DNA from: Notospermus geniculatus
Taxonomy: Eukaryota > Nemertea > Pilidiophora > Heteronemertea > Lineidae
NCBI GenBank assembly: GCA_002633025.1
Contig: NMRB01000577.1
Location: 264,991 to 328,990, forward strand
DNA: 64,000 bases
Reading direction: 5' to 3'
Below the pieces are notes generated by a model that worked only from the letters and a program-made list of their open reading frames with translations, searched no databases and was not told the DNA's origin. Positions 37,090 through 49,860 of the stretch are shown in pieces (position 1 is the stretch's first letter; each line of letters opens with the position of its first letter). The translations under genes were made by a program, and so were the position numbers.

Positions 37090-40000
37090 TGCTCCATAGA
37101 CTGTTCAAATCTACCTATTTGAATGACCAATTAAGTTACCAATTAGGCATTCAGACTGTTGCCCCACTTAAAAGAATGAGTTGAAGTACGTCACCTTACC
37201 TGATGAAAGATGGTCACGATATAAAAGCACGTTGAACTTCTCAAGTGATGAAAAGTACAGTGGCCATTTTATTTTGTCAGCTGAGGTTCAACATAGTATC
37301 AGTCCAGTCTCAGTGCACCACTGACTACACATAGGTGGACAGGACACCAGTTACAGAGTCACTCTAGGAACTTTGAAGGGCCATGCCGAAAACGGGCCCT
37401 CTGGTCTTGCTGGCCAGAAACACCTCAGCGGGAATAAACAAAATAAACCACTAAATAAACAATCCAATTTGGTTGTTGACTCACTGATATGGCTGGCTGA
37501 TCCTGCCCTTGCCTCCCTCTGCTCATAGCCCACCCAAGTCATCCCAGAACGGCAGGGGGTACAATACACCGCTTTGTCTAAATTAATTATGTGGACACTA
37601 TTATCAACGTCGTTTGGCCAATGCATTGTGTGCCACCTTGTTGGGGCTAAATACAGTGTACTCTTTCTATGGTTTATAAAATTCAGGTTGATCTAATTCA
37701 GTTGAAATCAAAGTTGGGGAATTTAAGGGAAAATATGTCGGATAATGTGTTCATGCTCCGTGAATATCTGTGAATCGACACTGGTGTAGTAGTTAAAAAT
37801 GTCTACCATGCAAACGTTTTTCGTCCCCAGTCAATAATAGATATAAAGGAACCTCGGACCCAATCTTCTCAAACTTCTGCGTTAGTCATCGGTTTTGAAG
37901 TAAAATTTCATCTAGATACATATATAAAGGAAAGTCCTCAAATTTTGTCCGGCTTATTCTCTGTGCCTTCGATCTCAACTAACGCGACTGTAGGCCTACT
38001 AGAGCCACGTTCCCAATATAAAGGAGTATGTTGTTTAGTATTTAGTTTTTAAAAAGGCTTTGCGCCATGATCGCGACGTCAGCGGAATCGCCGACATTGA
38101 AGCGAACTAATGTTACAACCCCACCCAATGAAATTCTGGAAGACGACTTCTTGTAGTATTGTGTCTGTCGACTTTTGTGCCTTTCTTTTTGGTTTCTCTT
38201 CCTGTAAAGTGTTGAGTGTCGTAAATCAGATCTCACAAGAGCAGCCTATCGCAGATCGCCAACTCTGATAAAGATGGAACAGTTTCCATCAAAACTGCAC
38301 GACATCAAAGTTTCAGGCTCAAAAAGAGAGTATATTAATAATTGTTTAAAGGGAAAATACTTCTTTAAATTAATGTGAAAACTGTCTATCATACTGCCAT
38401 TAATTAACCGGTGAAGTTTCCATAAAAACTACATACATCCCCATTCTCTGAAACATCAGACTAATAAGACAAAGCTTTGGAGGAAAATGACGAAAGCAGT
38501 AAGGATATTTAGCTGTTGGAATGGAAAACAATTCTTAAACTTCATGTGAAAATTGTTTGTCATTAGCTTTCCCAAATTCCGATCAAAGGTGCATGTTCCA
38601 TAAAAAAACTGCATAGATATCCTTATTCTCTGAAACATTAACACAAAGTCTGACAAAGTTTCAAAGGATTTACTCAAAGCACCGACGTTATAAAAGGGAA
38701 ATTAACATTTACAATTTCTGCCAAATTTTTGGTCACCAAAGTCAACTTTTTCGCCTTCCAACACATACATCAACACTGCATAATCTGTACCATGAAGGTA
38801 GCCTACCTTGGACATTAATTGACTACACAATGGGACTAATTAAGAACGGGGCTTAGTTTGTGTTACTAGTTTGCTCTGCTCTGGTACGGTATCAGGATTA
38901 GTGGTTGCTGTTCACACATACAATAATCATGATAATGGAGGTGTGAATGACTGATCACGTCTGCTGATAGGGGGTAATTGTCGCAGTGTTTATCTGTTTT
39001 ATTTAAACCTTTTACACCGGCCTCCCAGTAAACGTTAGCATAAACATGCATGGTCAGAAATATGATTCCTATAAGGTATGCAGTTTTTAACGGATTAGGC
39101 CCTGAAAGGCTTGTTATAGAATGTCATCCCCCTCACCCGATATAAGATGCCTTCCAACAATGAGGGTCAGCCTGGCACTGACTGACAGAAACTTAGGCCT
39201 ATGTCACTAGATCTTTATTCAGGCGGGAAAGCAGGCATCTGATATCGGGGGCATGAGATCTCTTATGGCACCGGTGTAGCAGAAAAGTATGTCCGCAAGT
39301 GTCTTGTCATTGTAATGAACATGAACATGAAACTATGTGGCAAGTTTGCAGTAATACGCAGCAATAAACAGCTCAGCTCTCCTCACTTGACTTGTCAAAA
39401 AAATTCCCCAAATCAGGAATAAATCAATAATCCCCCATGCTTTGCATTTTGACCAAGTCCCAGCTCTATCATAGAACGCCAGGGAGTGCCTCTAATACTG
39501 ATCTCAACTTTTCAAGCAGTATTACAAAGGCTATTCAAAAACGGCAACGTGTGCATGCCAGGTTTCAAATCATGAACACATTGTCACGACAGGTAGCGCT
39601 CCGACCTCGCACTGACCTGTCACCGCGCGCGCAACGCGTCATGGGAAATTTTGGGACTACTTGTTGCATTTTCAAGATGGCGGGAATTCCTCGCTTCGGT
39701 TTTATAAATTGCAGAATCTCGTCAAATAGGCCTACCTAGGATGTCTCCGTGTGTGGGCATCGCATTATCCGTCATGATTATGACATACATAGGCCTATTT
39801 TGTGTGAGATATGCTGTACATGTCATGTTAGCCACTGGCAGCTAGTTGGTGCGTCGTCACATACGTTTACACTACGTTAGGCCTACAGCACAGTGACAGT
39901 TAGCTGCCGAGGTGAAAACCCAAATAGCATCCTTTTCTTCTCAACAATGTCATGTCTGTGACAATTTCTCATCAGAAATGACAAATCCGTCAATTATTGG

Positions 40001-41235
40001 CAAAGTCTGCAAGAAATAAGCCTCATATCGCTATTTTCTTAGGATTTACTTTCGTGGCGTAGTAGATCACGTGATTACCGAGTTGAGGCGGTGATGTGTC
40101 CGCGTATTACTTTTTACGCCAAATTCGGCGTGATGCGGCTCGTGCGGACACAGGTTGGTGCGTCCATAACGCCGCCTAGCGCCGACCTGTGAAACACAAT
40201 GATCATGAACATGAATTGCACATGGTGTGCTAAATATAGTTGCCAGAATGATGTCATGGGAATCCCAGTGTGGTATCCCCTCGCCTATTGGAGGGGATAT
40301 TGGATGATGCGGTATAAAGAGGTCATACAGGTCATTCCCAGTCACTGGTTACATGGGGTTTCCCGCCCAAACATCGTCAGGCTGGCTGAACATGCTGAAG
40401 TAGGTGGATGTTCCGTCGAAACTGTCACTGCTGATTAGGAATAGTTTGCTGAGCAAGAGCAGCGCAAGTGATGAAATGCCAAGACAAAGTTGTGCATCTT
40501 ATGACTGAAGTTAGGTAAAATTTTTATTAGAGAAACTACGCGGGCAGGAATAAACTGGCGCTGACCACAACATATTTTAATACTTGTCGGGCGGTGTTGG
40601 CACGTTGGTAAACTTTATTTTAATGGGATGGAATCGAATTTCTAAACACATCAAACAATGACCAACTGACCCACATACATCGTCGAGTACCACGGCAATT
40701 AGGGGCAATTAACGCACACAATACCCATGCTTTGCCTGACGGTCAGTGAAGGGCGTTTCGGTATTTGCGGGAACAGCCAAACAAGATGGCAGACGGAAAA
40801 TTTGGCCGCTGACTCATGATAAAACTTGTTTCAAATTCCTTATTTCTGGGTCGTTTTCAAAATTTTAAAATGCTTTTTTTAATAACAAAGTCATTCTAAA
40901 AAGAATAAAGCAACTTCTGGACTTATCTGACCATTACCAAAAGAGATATTAGGCTCAGGCGCGATCATTTCCCTGGGTCAATATTGCCAAAACAAACACA
41001 TCCGTGCGCTAATTACACCCGACACATCAAAGGCTTACTCGGGTTGCCGACGAATATAACGTAGAGGGCCTGTTTTCATCATGGGCGGGAAATTCAAATA
41101 CCCCTGTTTTTGATTTTGTTGAATAGCACCCCCTGCTGGACAGATGTAACATTATTTTCCCTTTGAACGGATGTAGAAACTATCAACCTATCTAATCCAT
41201 CACTTTTGGTCGACATATTTATCATAGGGGCTGAG
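37090..41235. other. Host intergenic DNA, no supported gene
   Basis: About 4 kb with unrelated short frames on both strands (for example 38042-38236, 39437-39739, 40067-40345) that show no domain and no splice-linked partners. TAGGCCTA words recur. I see no transposon borders I can defend. Confidence 0.45.
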
Positions 41236-41239
41236 ATAT

Positions 41240-41478
41240 TGAGACATTTCATTTTGCGCAAAATGCCCCCTGGAGGGCATTATGTAGGTCAAATCGCAAA
41301 AATTTTTGGTTCTGTTTCGAGCCCTCCCTAGGGTCTACAGCTCCACCAACATTCATGTCGCTGGGCCTTGCGGTTGCGAAACGTGCCAGTTTAACGGACG
41401 ACACACAGACACATAGACGGACGCCACTCAGTATACATATGACTAGCTCCGCTGACCTTTGGTCAGCTGAGCTAAAAG
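41240..41478 (+). repeat. 3' end of a dispersed retroelement-like repeat
   Basis: Contains GCAAAATGCCCCCTGGAGGG, ACGGACGACACACAGACACA and ends GGTCAGCTGAGCTAAAA, a pattern common at 3' ends of dispersed repeats in marine invertebrates. No protein coding seen. Confidence 0.5.
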
Positions 41479-41479
41479 G

Positions 41480-41665
41480 ACGTCTGTGCCGGTGTAACAT
41501 CTGCCAGTGCTCTGTATGTCAGTGTTTTCCCTTATTGTTTGGGGAACATTGGCAGATAGATCGACACTGTGTCCCCCATCGTCAAGTAGCAGCTTATTCT
41601 TTTCGACTGCTAGGGGAACATTCACAAATAGGGAACATTTGAAAACTTACACCGGGACTGATGTC
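41480..41665. mobile_element. MITE, CCGGTGT family, copy 2
   Basis: Nearly identical to 7125-7314 and located at the equivalent place upstream of the second knottin exon, so it was present before the segmental duplication. Confidence 0.65.
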
Positions 41666-41705
41666 TGACCTTCGCGCCAAAATAAACGCAATGCCATGTA
41701 CTGCG

Positions 41706-43728
41706 CACGACTGTTAGGAAGGGAATTTGCTATAGAGGCGTCACCTTTCGGAAAACGGCCACAACATGGGGAAAGCCCTCCTAAAAATAGTACGGTGACG
41801 CAACCAAATCCAATAGAATTTTATTGACGACCGGAAGAAGTCAATCTGGGCATGCGCAGGAGGCCTCTACTGTAAATTTACCACACTTCAAATGCATTTT
41901 TTTAAGTCATCAGATCGAACTTCAGATTACCAATAGGCTCAAAAATTGTTCTAAACATGTTTATCTATTGCAAGACGTTGGCATTATCTTGATTTTATAA
42001 TACTCAGCTGAGAAAAAAATGCAACCTTCGGCACAAAATTCCGGCAGTTTAGCTCGGAAGCATGAGAGTCGATGCAATTTACTGAATTTACTGAATCTTG
42101 GAATAAGATCGCCTAACAATATTAACGTTATCATGGAGAAGGGGATTCCCGCTGCATATAAACATTGTGGTATAGCCGATAGCTGTCACAGGTTTCACAA
42201 AATCCTTTCGCCCAAAATAGCTATGTTAACTTCTTTGTATTCAAACCATTGTTTGCCGGGTATTCGAAAAACCTGGACTGAGAAACACTGGATTGGATTG
42301 GACTGGATTTGAGTCTGACTCACTGCTCTCCACCACCTGGATTCTGTATGTCCGAACAAAAGATGTTAGTGTCATGTGATGAAAAACCGCGGGTAGGCCT
42401 ACTAAAATGAATCCAGGTCCCTTTTCATCGTGTTACCGTCTCGGGTATGTTACATGTATCCTTGAAAGTGACAAGTCCAATTTCAACCAACCCCAGTCCT
42501 TACAAAACGCCTGGAATGACGGCATTCTTTGAGATTTTACAAGTTACTGTATAAGCAAAAAGGACTTCAATTAGATACAAATCGAACCCAGACTTCAATA
42601 TAGGCCTAGTGCGGTTTGTTGTGTCAACAAAGCAGCTCCCGTAGGATTAAAGTTGATTTTTTTGCAGTTCTGGGTTCTTTAGGGTCCAAACTATCAGAAA
42701 TTGATGGGGTGCAAATTTTCTGACCGCTAACCTCTTTGTGGGGCGTCCCCCAATTTTGCGAACTGACTTTACCATTGGACATCAATGGACGCAACAACTA
42801 AGCTTTGTACAGGAGAATGGGAAACAATGTACAGCTAACTTTCGAATGGTTGGATTTACACCCCATAAATGTATTACCAACAGATAGAAATATGGCGCCT
42901 CGGAATCAAGTAAGCCTATTCTTGGCGTTTTTAAGCGGTTTACGTAATTAGGAAATGACATTTTATGCATTTTGACTCAGTTTGTGTTAATTTATATGAA
43001 AAACGTCATCTCTCGTTACATAACAACTAAAAACAATTAAGAACATGCCTATCTGATTTAGAGGCACCATGTTTCTATCTGTTGGTAATACATTTATGGG
43101 GTGTAAATCCAACCGTTCAAAAGTTAGCTGCACATCGGGTCCCATTCTCCTGTACAAATCTCAGTCGTTGTATCCATTGGTGCCCCCCAGAAAGTGAGGT
43201 AAGGGTCAGAAAATTTGCACCCCGTCATTTTTGGGCAGTTATAACCTCACTGAAGCCAAAACAGTAAAAAAATCAACTTTAGCAATAAAATCCTACGGGA
43301 GAACATACCATACCGCACTAATAGGCCAACCTCCTTTAAGCCATCCACTACCCCAGCTATGAACAGTAGTTTAGGCCAAGAAACAAAAAATTGGGGACTT
43401 CACACTGATATCTCATCGGTGTATTTTGTTTTTAGAACTACACGAACACAATCCAGGTGGTGGAGAGCAGTGAGTCAGAGTCCAATCCAATCCAATCCAA
43501 TCCAGGTTTTCTCAGTCCAGGGTTTTCGAATACCCTTGTTTGCGATCTTTGGTAGGAACCAAATAGTTGTATTGTACGAACGTCTCGTTAATACTGTGGT
43601 TTCCTTTTGTAGGCCTCGACCATGTCGACGTGCATGGCTTAATGTGTCAGGGAATTGCTATTATATTCCAAATAGGGCACCGACCAATCAAATTTCGTTC
43701 CACTGCATGCATTGACTAACAGACGTGT
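41706..43728. mobile_element. 2-kb insertion with large foldback core, absent from the paralogous copy
   Basis: Copy 1 (about 7350) is continuous where this block interrupts copy 2. Ends CACGACTGTTAG and CTAACAGACGTGTG are inverted. The core 42251-43543 folds back on itself: the GGGTATTCGAAAA, CACTGCTCTCCACCACCTGG and TACACCCCATAAATGTATTA blocks all recur in reverse. No transposase seen. Confidence 0.75.
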
Positions 43729-43934
43729 GCGAAAGGATTGCGACGAAAATACACCAAATTCACAGTTGTAAGGTCACAGAGGTCTGGCATTGCCGGGGTC
43801 CAGCGTCTGCTGTTGGTGACGGTCGCCATTGCTGACCACAGGAAGCTGTTGATATCTTCAAATCGAAGTCTGCTTTTGATAAAATGATGTTGGATGAGTT
43901 AATTCCAATGTGTACCATTCGTCTCCCTTTTCAG

Positions 43935-44079
43935 GTGCGGCGAAAAAGGAGCGGGCTGCCTACTAGGTATTCTGGGCGGATGTTGCCCAGGATACGAGTG
44001 CAAGTTTTTGACGTGTCAATATAAACCAATGCCAGTTGTCGTTGAGGAACACCACTACCACGAGTACGTCGACAAGTAA
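43935..44079 (+). CDS. Terminal exon of a secreted cystine-knot (knottin-like) peptide, copy 2
   Basis: Same acceptor (TCTCCCTTTTCAG) and phase as copy 1. Cysteine spacing C-x6-C-x7-CC-x4-C-x4-C is kept while residues between cysteines differ (LLGILGG for GLIGIIGT, KFLT for RWFS). The VVVEEHHYHE tail is conserved. Loop variation with fixed cysteines is typical of diversifying secreted knottins. The only signal-peptide-like exon found upstream on this strand is at 14917-14962, beyond the Polinton. Target unknown. Confidence 0.75.
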
Positions 44080-44300
44080 ATGTCGGAGAACCCGGTGTGG
44101 CAGTAAAGAGTGTCCCCTGTAAATGTGTCCGCTTCTATTGTTCAATGATGGATTATAGAAACCAGTTGCCAGAATGCAACAACTGATCTATTGTTCCAAG
44201 GACAGATTTTCTTAGGGACATTCTTTCCTGTCACACCGGCAATCGGAATACATTTATAATGTACCATTCATGATCTTCAAGTCACAATAAATTACTAAAC
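44080..44300 (+). other. 3' UTR of knottin-like gene copy 2
   Basis: Parallels 7643-7860 almost base for base, with AATAAA near 44285. Confidence 0.6.
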
Positions 44301-44304
44301 ATGA

Positions 44305-45380
44305 AATTGAGGCCTTCCAACTTTTCATTTAGACTCGGTGATTTGCTCTGGCAGGTGGAAATGACGCAAAGCGAAACTCACAACGACCCAAAGTCATGAG
44401 TAGCACGTGAGTCACCTCGCACAAACTACGTAGGCAGCGAGCGCTAAGAGCCACTGTTTACCGCAGGATGGTTGATAAGTTAGAAACATAGCATGAGTTG
44501 GGCATTAAAATTGGTGTGGGGAGGGTTAAAAGACTGATTTAGTGAAATGAATTGTATACATGGCGCCTCTTGGCCAGTCTTCGCAGCCCCCTGGCCATTG
44601 GCGCCCCCTGCGCCCCCTTGGCACTTGCCACACGTGGAGCCCCCCGTGCTTGTTATAGTAGTTGGAAAATATTGCTCAAGTTTCTTGTTTGCCTTCGTCA
44701 TGCACTTATTTGTCTGGCCAGGGGGCCCCACGTCTAAATTATTTTACTAAATACATCCCCCCAACCAATTGCAATGACGAAATGCTGTCCGTGAAAAGGC
44801 TATTGACCGATCCGAACAAGGCTTTTGATCGATGGAAAATACGGGAGAATCACCAGGAAGAAAAACCGGCTCACCCTTGAACGTCGTGGTTGTTGGTACG
44901 AGGTACAAACGGCATCGCCGGAAAGCTAGCTAATAGAGACCTTAATAAGATCGGTCACGTCGCCGACCCCGTCCTCGTCGTGATTCCCATTTCTGCGTCG
45001 TACGTTATTATTGGGGAACCCGCATGACTGCAGATGGCGCAGCAAGTATAAGACCCGAATGATGTTCTGACGTCACTTTATTCGCTGTTGACGTCACGTC
45101 GTCAAAGCATGTGTACATTTTTCTACACAATTTTCCGTGAAAATTTCCCCAAAAGACGTTGTCAATATTGGCATCCTGTGGTATTTCTGACGAAACAAAG
45201 CAGTTATATATGGCTTACTGGAATTTGCGCAAAATCAAAATGGGTGATATCATCATTCAAAAACACACCCGTTCGAATCTCGCCAATCACGTTTCTGCCT
45301 CAGGTCCCATGGACCCGAGACGTGATCATCATTCTTGAACGCTTATGCATACGGTTACGCGTTATCAGTCAATTACTTTT
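44305..45380. other. Tail of segmental duplication, then intergenic
   Basis: 44305-44545 matches 7870-7965 and 10664-10930, the continuation of copy 1 after its insertions. Beyond 44545 I see a G/C-rich stretch (GGCGCCCCCTGCGCCCCC) and no supported gene. Confidence 0.5.
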
Positions 45381-45382
45381 GG

Positions 45383-45544
45383 TAATGCCTGCAGCTGTAC
45401 ACGATCAAATTTTTCATCCAGTTTTCTGAATACGCTCATAAAGGCCTACATGCGGATTTATACACTGAAACTCCAATAGGCCCGCCCCGAAATCTGAATT
45501 TCCCAAAAATTGGATGAAAAATTTGATCGTGTACACGGGCATTA
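45383..45544. mobile_element. Foldback MITE
   Basis: TAATGCCTGCAGCTGTACAC and the GATCAAATTTTTCATCCA block are mirrored at 45508-45544. About 162 bp. Confidence 0.75.
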
Positions 45545-45746
45545 GTTATGGTTCAAACTTATGGAATATGTAAATATCATTCAGTGAGTGAACTCACGCA
45601 CTTTCGGGGAACCCTAACCCCCTTGTTGGGACCACAGTCCTTCCTATCTGCTAGTGTTTTGGTATGGGACTTTTCTTTCATATTGTTCATTCATTCACAG
45701 TACACAACGTCACAAGTACTGACGTCGCCTAAACATTATACTCGCT

Positions 45747-45994
45747 AAAGCATGGCGCACACGAGCGATTTTTTGAGCGATTTTCTAGGCGACCGGCCTT
45801 GCGACCACATCAGTGACTGAACATATTTTTATTTTTTTAGTGTTTGTTTACTCGTTTTCGACAAATGCTTCATTGGAAGATCAGTGATGTCGCGCATGAC
45901 ATCACTGATCGACCTCAAAGGTAATTATCGCAGGCGATGTAGTAGTCGCATCGGTAGTCGCCTCCATTTTAGTCGCTCGTGTGCGCCGTGCTTT
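45747..45994. mobile_element. MITE, TIR AAAGCATGGCGCACACGAG
   Basis: Left AAAGCATGGCGCACACGAGC and right GCTCGTGTGCGCCGTGCTTT are inverted. The interior has further TAGTCGC-like short repeats. Confidence 0.75.
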
Positions 45995-46051
45995 TGCGAA
46001 CGCTTCGCGGTTCACTTGGTTGTCACGAGTTAATATCGATCCACACATCGG

Positions 46052-46405
46052 CAACCTCGTCCCCAGTTCGCTCAGACAACCTCGGACCACTCGCTCACTA
46101 ACCCCTGGAATCAGCTTTGGATTTAGTCCAGGAATCTTGGTCTAAGTATAGGTGGCAGCACGAGTCAAAATCATTAATCTGAAATACTTACTCGTACTTT
46201 TTAAAATTCTTTTTACAAAAAATCATCAAACCTGGATATAGGTATTACCTTCTGATTTGATCCAAAATATTTTGAAAATTTGTTTGGGTATGTTCTTGGG
46301 TATATTTTGACGGTTTCCTGTCAACGAATCAAATCCGTTAAATCCAAAGCTGATTCCAGGGGTTAGTGACGCGACCGCCATATTGTCAGAAAAGGAACGA
46401 GGTTG
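46052..46405. mobile_element. Foldback MITE, CAACCTCG family, copy 2
   Basis: Collinear with 11607-11980. Flanks ACACATCGG and ACACATCAG give a 9-bp duplication with one mismatch. Confidence 0.8.
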
Positions 46406-46930
46406 ACACATCAGAGTGCGTCTCAACATAATGCATGCGCCCTTCTGGGAATCCCAAAACTCGAGGCCAGGCGACCCACACAATGCTATCGGACGCGCAA
46501 GAAAGCCTGGATCGAGGTCAATTCTGTTGCGCATTTTCCCATTGCGCATTTTGATTTTGCGCAAATTCCAGTAAGCCATTTAAATGGCTGCCTCCAGGGA
46601 GCACGTGGTTATGTTTACCTTCACAAAATCATGTGATCAAAATTCGACAAACCTGATTGGTGCATCGATTTGGTTGCTTCTAAAATGGAAACTATTTCTG
46701 CCGGAACGACCGAACAGAAGCACAGCCCGCCATGCGTGTAATTCGCCGCAAAAAAATGCAACACAAAATAATGAACAAATGTTTAAAAATTATGGTGAGT
46801 TTGGTGTTTTGGTACATTTCTAAACTTGACAGTACGATTATGATTTTATTAGGGTGTAAAACTAGCTGTAGATCAGTTTTTTATTCACTGTGCTCATTCC
46901 GAGCAGATTGATGAGGGCGTATGAAACCAG
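46406..46930. other. Intergenic, nothing recognised
   Basis: Frames at 46403-46636 and 46584-46823 carry no domain. A GTGAGT donor-like site after 46790 is not backed by an identifiable exon. Confidence 0.35.
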
Positions 46931-46931
46931 T

Positions 46932-47256
46932 GGGTTGGTTCTAAACCTGGCACTGGCACTGGCACTGGCATCATATTATGGTCAGAAATCATGAAAAATG
47001 GTATATTTACCTAACAGTTATTATTCTGGAAGATAATAAGATAATAGGGCCAACACAGTTTAACAGTTCAACATGAAAAATCTAAAAAAACAGAAAAAAA
47101 AAATAATTTTTTTTCAACAAAACTGATCCACGTTAAATTGGTTGGCCCTATTATCTTCCAAAATAATAACTGTTACGGGGTCGTATATATACATTTGTTT
47201 CATGATTTTTGGCCATAATATGATACCAGTGCCAGTGCCAGGTTTAGAACCAACCC
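46932..47256. mobile_element. Foldback element with CACTGG repeats
   Basis: GGGTTGGTTCTAAACCTGGC and the TAACAGTTATTATT block are mirrored at 47160-47256. A short (TGGCAC)n run lies in the arm. Confidence 0.75.
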
Positions 47257-47449
47257 GAAACCAGTGGTACAAGTGGAGCAAACCGAAAACGCGGAACGCC
47301 GTACCGCTGGGCTAGCGTGTTTGACTGTCTGTGTAACCCGTACTTTTGCCATGGCAGATGCCATACAAGTCCAGTTCCGTCATTTGCAAACACTCACTTA
47401 TGCCCGGACAATCAGTGGCAGACACGGTTAGTTTCCTCAACACTCTATA

Positions 47450-47991
47450 GCCCTTTTTACACGGTGCTGGTTCGAGGAAACCTACCTCCACCCTCCTCGG
47501 GCGGGTTCGGTTCAGGATGGATTGATCGCTTTTACACGGTGCGGGTTACCGAACCCGCCTCGATCTAGTTCGAGGTCGGTTCGTTCAAATGCGTGCCACC
47601 GGATGGCGTGTATCAACATTTACAGTTATCGCAAGTAAGAAATATCCCAAAAATAATCACTTAAAATCGATAAACTATGCTTCTAACAACATGAGCAGTG
47701 CTTGAGAAATCTCGTGCGTGATTTCTTCACAGGTAACTTACAGCAATGCGCCAGTGATGCCATTCATATGTAGCGTGCTCAAACCCGCACGAGGCCGGTG
47801 GAGGTCAGTTCGCTTTTACACGGGAAAATAACCAGCCTGAACCTACCTCCACCTTCCCGAGACTCACGCCGCGAACTGAACTGGCCCGAGGAAGGCGGAG
47901 GTCAGTTGTTTCGCTTTTACACGGGGAAAAATAACCGAACCCTCCTCGATCTAGTCTCGATCCGGAACGCACCGGCACCGTGTAAAAAGGA
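47450..47991 (+). mobile_element. 542-bp TA-target element, inverted partner of 48121-48664
   Basis: Starts GCCCTTTTTACACGGTG after TA and ends CACCGTGTAAAAAGG. Internally it repeats (C)GCTTTTACACGG several times. No transposase. Confidence 0.8.
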
Positions 47992-48120
47992 CTTATGACT
48001 GAGGACCAAATGTCTTGACTTGTCGCTACTGTGTCTGTAATAAGTAAGATAAAGTATCGCAGTCGGCATCATGTTTTAGCCAATCACGGAAGTGGTATAC
48101 AATTCGAGTTTGTGATAGTA

Positions 48121-48664
48121 GCCCTTTTTACACGGTGCTGGTGCGTTCCGGATCGAGACTAGATCGAGGAGGGTTCGGTTATTTTTCGCCGTGTAAAAGC
48201 GAAACAACTGACTTCCACCTTCCTCGGGCCAGTTCAGTTCGCCGCGTGAGTCTCGGGAAGGTGGAGGTAGGTGGAGGTAGGTTCAGGCTGGTTTTTCTCT
48301 CGTGTAAAAGCGAACCGACCTCCACCGGCCTCGTGCGGGATTGAGCACGTTACATATGAATGGCATCACTGGCGCATTGCTGTAAGTTACCTGTGAAGAA
48401 ATAACGCAGGGGATTTCTCAAGCACTGCCAATGTTGTTAGAAACATAGTTTACCGATTTTAAGTGATTATTTTTGGGATATTTCTCACTGTAAAATGTTG
48501 ATACACGCAATCTGGTGGCACGCATTTGAACGAACCGACCTCGAACTAGATCGAGGCGGGTTCGGTAACCCGCACCGTGTAAAAGCGATCAATCCATCCT
48601 GAACCGAACCCGGCCGAGGAGGGTGGAGGTAGGTTTCCTCGAACCAGCACCGTGTAAAAAGGGC
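48121..48664 (-). mobile_element. 544-bp TA-target element, inverted partner of 47450-47991
   Basis: Same family in opposite orientation, flanked by TA on both sides, separated from its partner by about 129 bp of unrelated DNA. The pair forms a 1.2-kb palindrome. Confidence 0.8.
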
Positions 48665-48832
48665 TAGTGTGTACAGCCAGAGGCATGGACCTTTTTTTGT
48701 TCGTTCTTATATAGCGCATTTCCAGTTGAACTGCTCAATGCTCTTTACATTATTGCCCCAGCTAGGTCTGTTCATGTGTATGTTCATGTCTGTTCATGTG
48801 TATGGCTGATTCTTCTGAGCAATCATACCGGT

Positions 48833-49860
48833 TATTCATCACTTGGTTTGTTGTTGGTACATTTTTACGTCTAGAACGTCGGCATTGTCTCCCATCTACA
48901 TGTACCTTTCAAACAGATTATATCGAAGCCACAAATAAACTGAAATAGAGTGATCTGAATATATCGTGGTCCAAAGAAAGAGAAAGCACAAAAGTCGACA
49001 CACAGAATGATAATATATAGAGGCTATGCACGTGACGTCATCAGCCAGCGTGACGCCATGTTGGATGGAACTGCGCAGCGCTTTTGACGGTTTTTTCCTG
49101 CGCAGTTCCATCCAGCGTGGCGTCATACCCATTGATGACGTCATTTGATGACGTCAGTGCATAGCCTCTATAGGAAGTCAACTTCCAAAATTTTGCAAAT
49201 TTTCGACCCCAACCGGGGTCTTCTTCAGGCACTTTTCAGTTGAAGAAACCAGAAAAGACTGAGCTGAAGAATCCCATAAATTGGTTGCTAGACCTGACAT
49301 CAAATTTGTTGTCAGGTCTAGCAACCAATTTATGGGGCTTGGACTCTATTCATCCTTAATTTTTGACATGTCCTGTTTGTACAGGATACTTCACATCTAC
49401 ATTTGGGATTCAGCTCAGTCTCATTCGAAAATTTCCACAAAATGGTGAATCGATATAACGACAGTTTGTTGCTGGTGACACAAAAATCAATAGGAAGATC
49501 ATGCAGAATTATGAATGCGATATACTTTTTGAATAATCATACGGTGTTTATCAGTGTACATAAAAAATGTCATCTTGTTTTCCCATCGAAATAGGTACAG
49601 TCATTGACACCTGATACCTTGAATATTTCAAATACTACTGGGCCAATTTTAACACAGTTTGTACCACATGAAAGTCTGTCTTCTTGGTCATATTTCTGTA
49701 TCAAAATTTTGGAAATTTGGAAATATCATAATTATGTAATAGTTTATTTGAGATTATCGAAATTTTGATAATTTGAGATTTTCGTGTTTTTCAGGAAATT
49801 ATGATGCCATTAGTTAAAGCTAACCTCAGAATATGGGTTTGCAAAATTTCGGAACTGTTT
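48833..49860 (+). repeat. Dispersed repeat, copy B (copy A at 4586-5470)
   Basis: Collinear with copy A except for a 149-bp inserted MITE (49020-49168). The hairpin at about 49278-49335 is conserved. Confidence 0.85.
49020..49168. mobile_element. 149-bp foldback MITE with TGACGTCA-like arms, TATA duplication
   Basis: Ends GAGGCTATGCAC and GTGCATAGCCTC, flanked by TATA (49016-49019, 49169-49172). Copy A keeps the empty site GATAATATATAGGAAG. The arms contain several TGACGTCA(T) words, the core of CREB/ATF binding sites. Confidence 0.9.

Noticed and set aside
39437-39739. 100-codon frame as a host exon
   Set aside because: No domain, no convincing splice sites, composition like the surrounding intergenic DNA.
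43935-44079. Calling the knottin exon a venom toxin
   Set aside because: Cysteine spacing alone does not show toxicity; many knottins are defence or signalling peptides.
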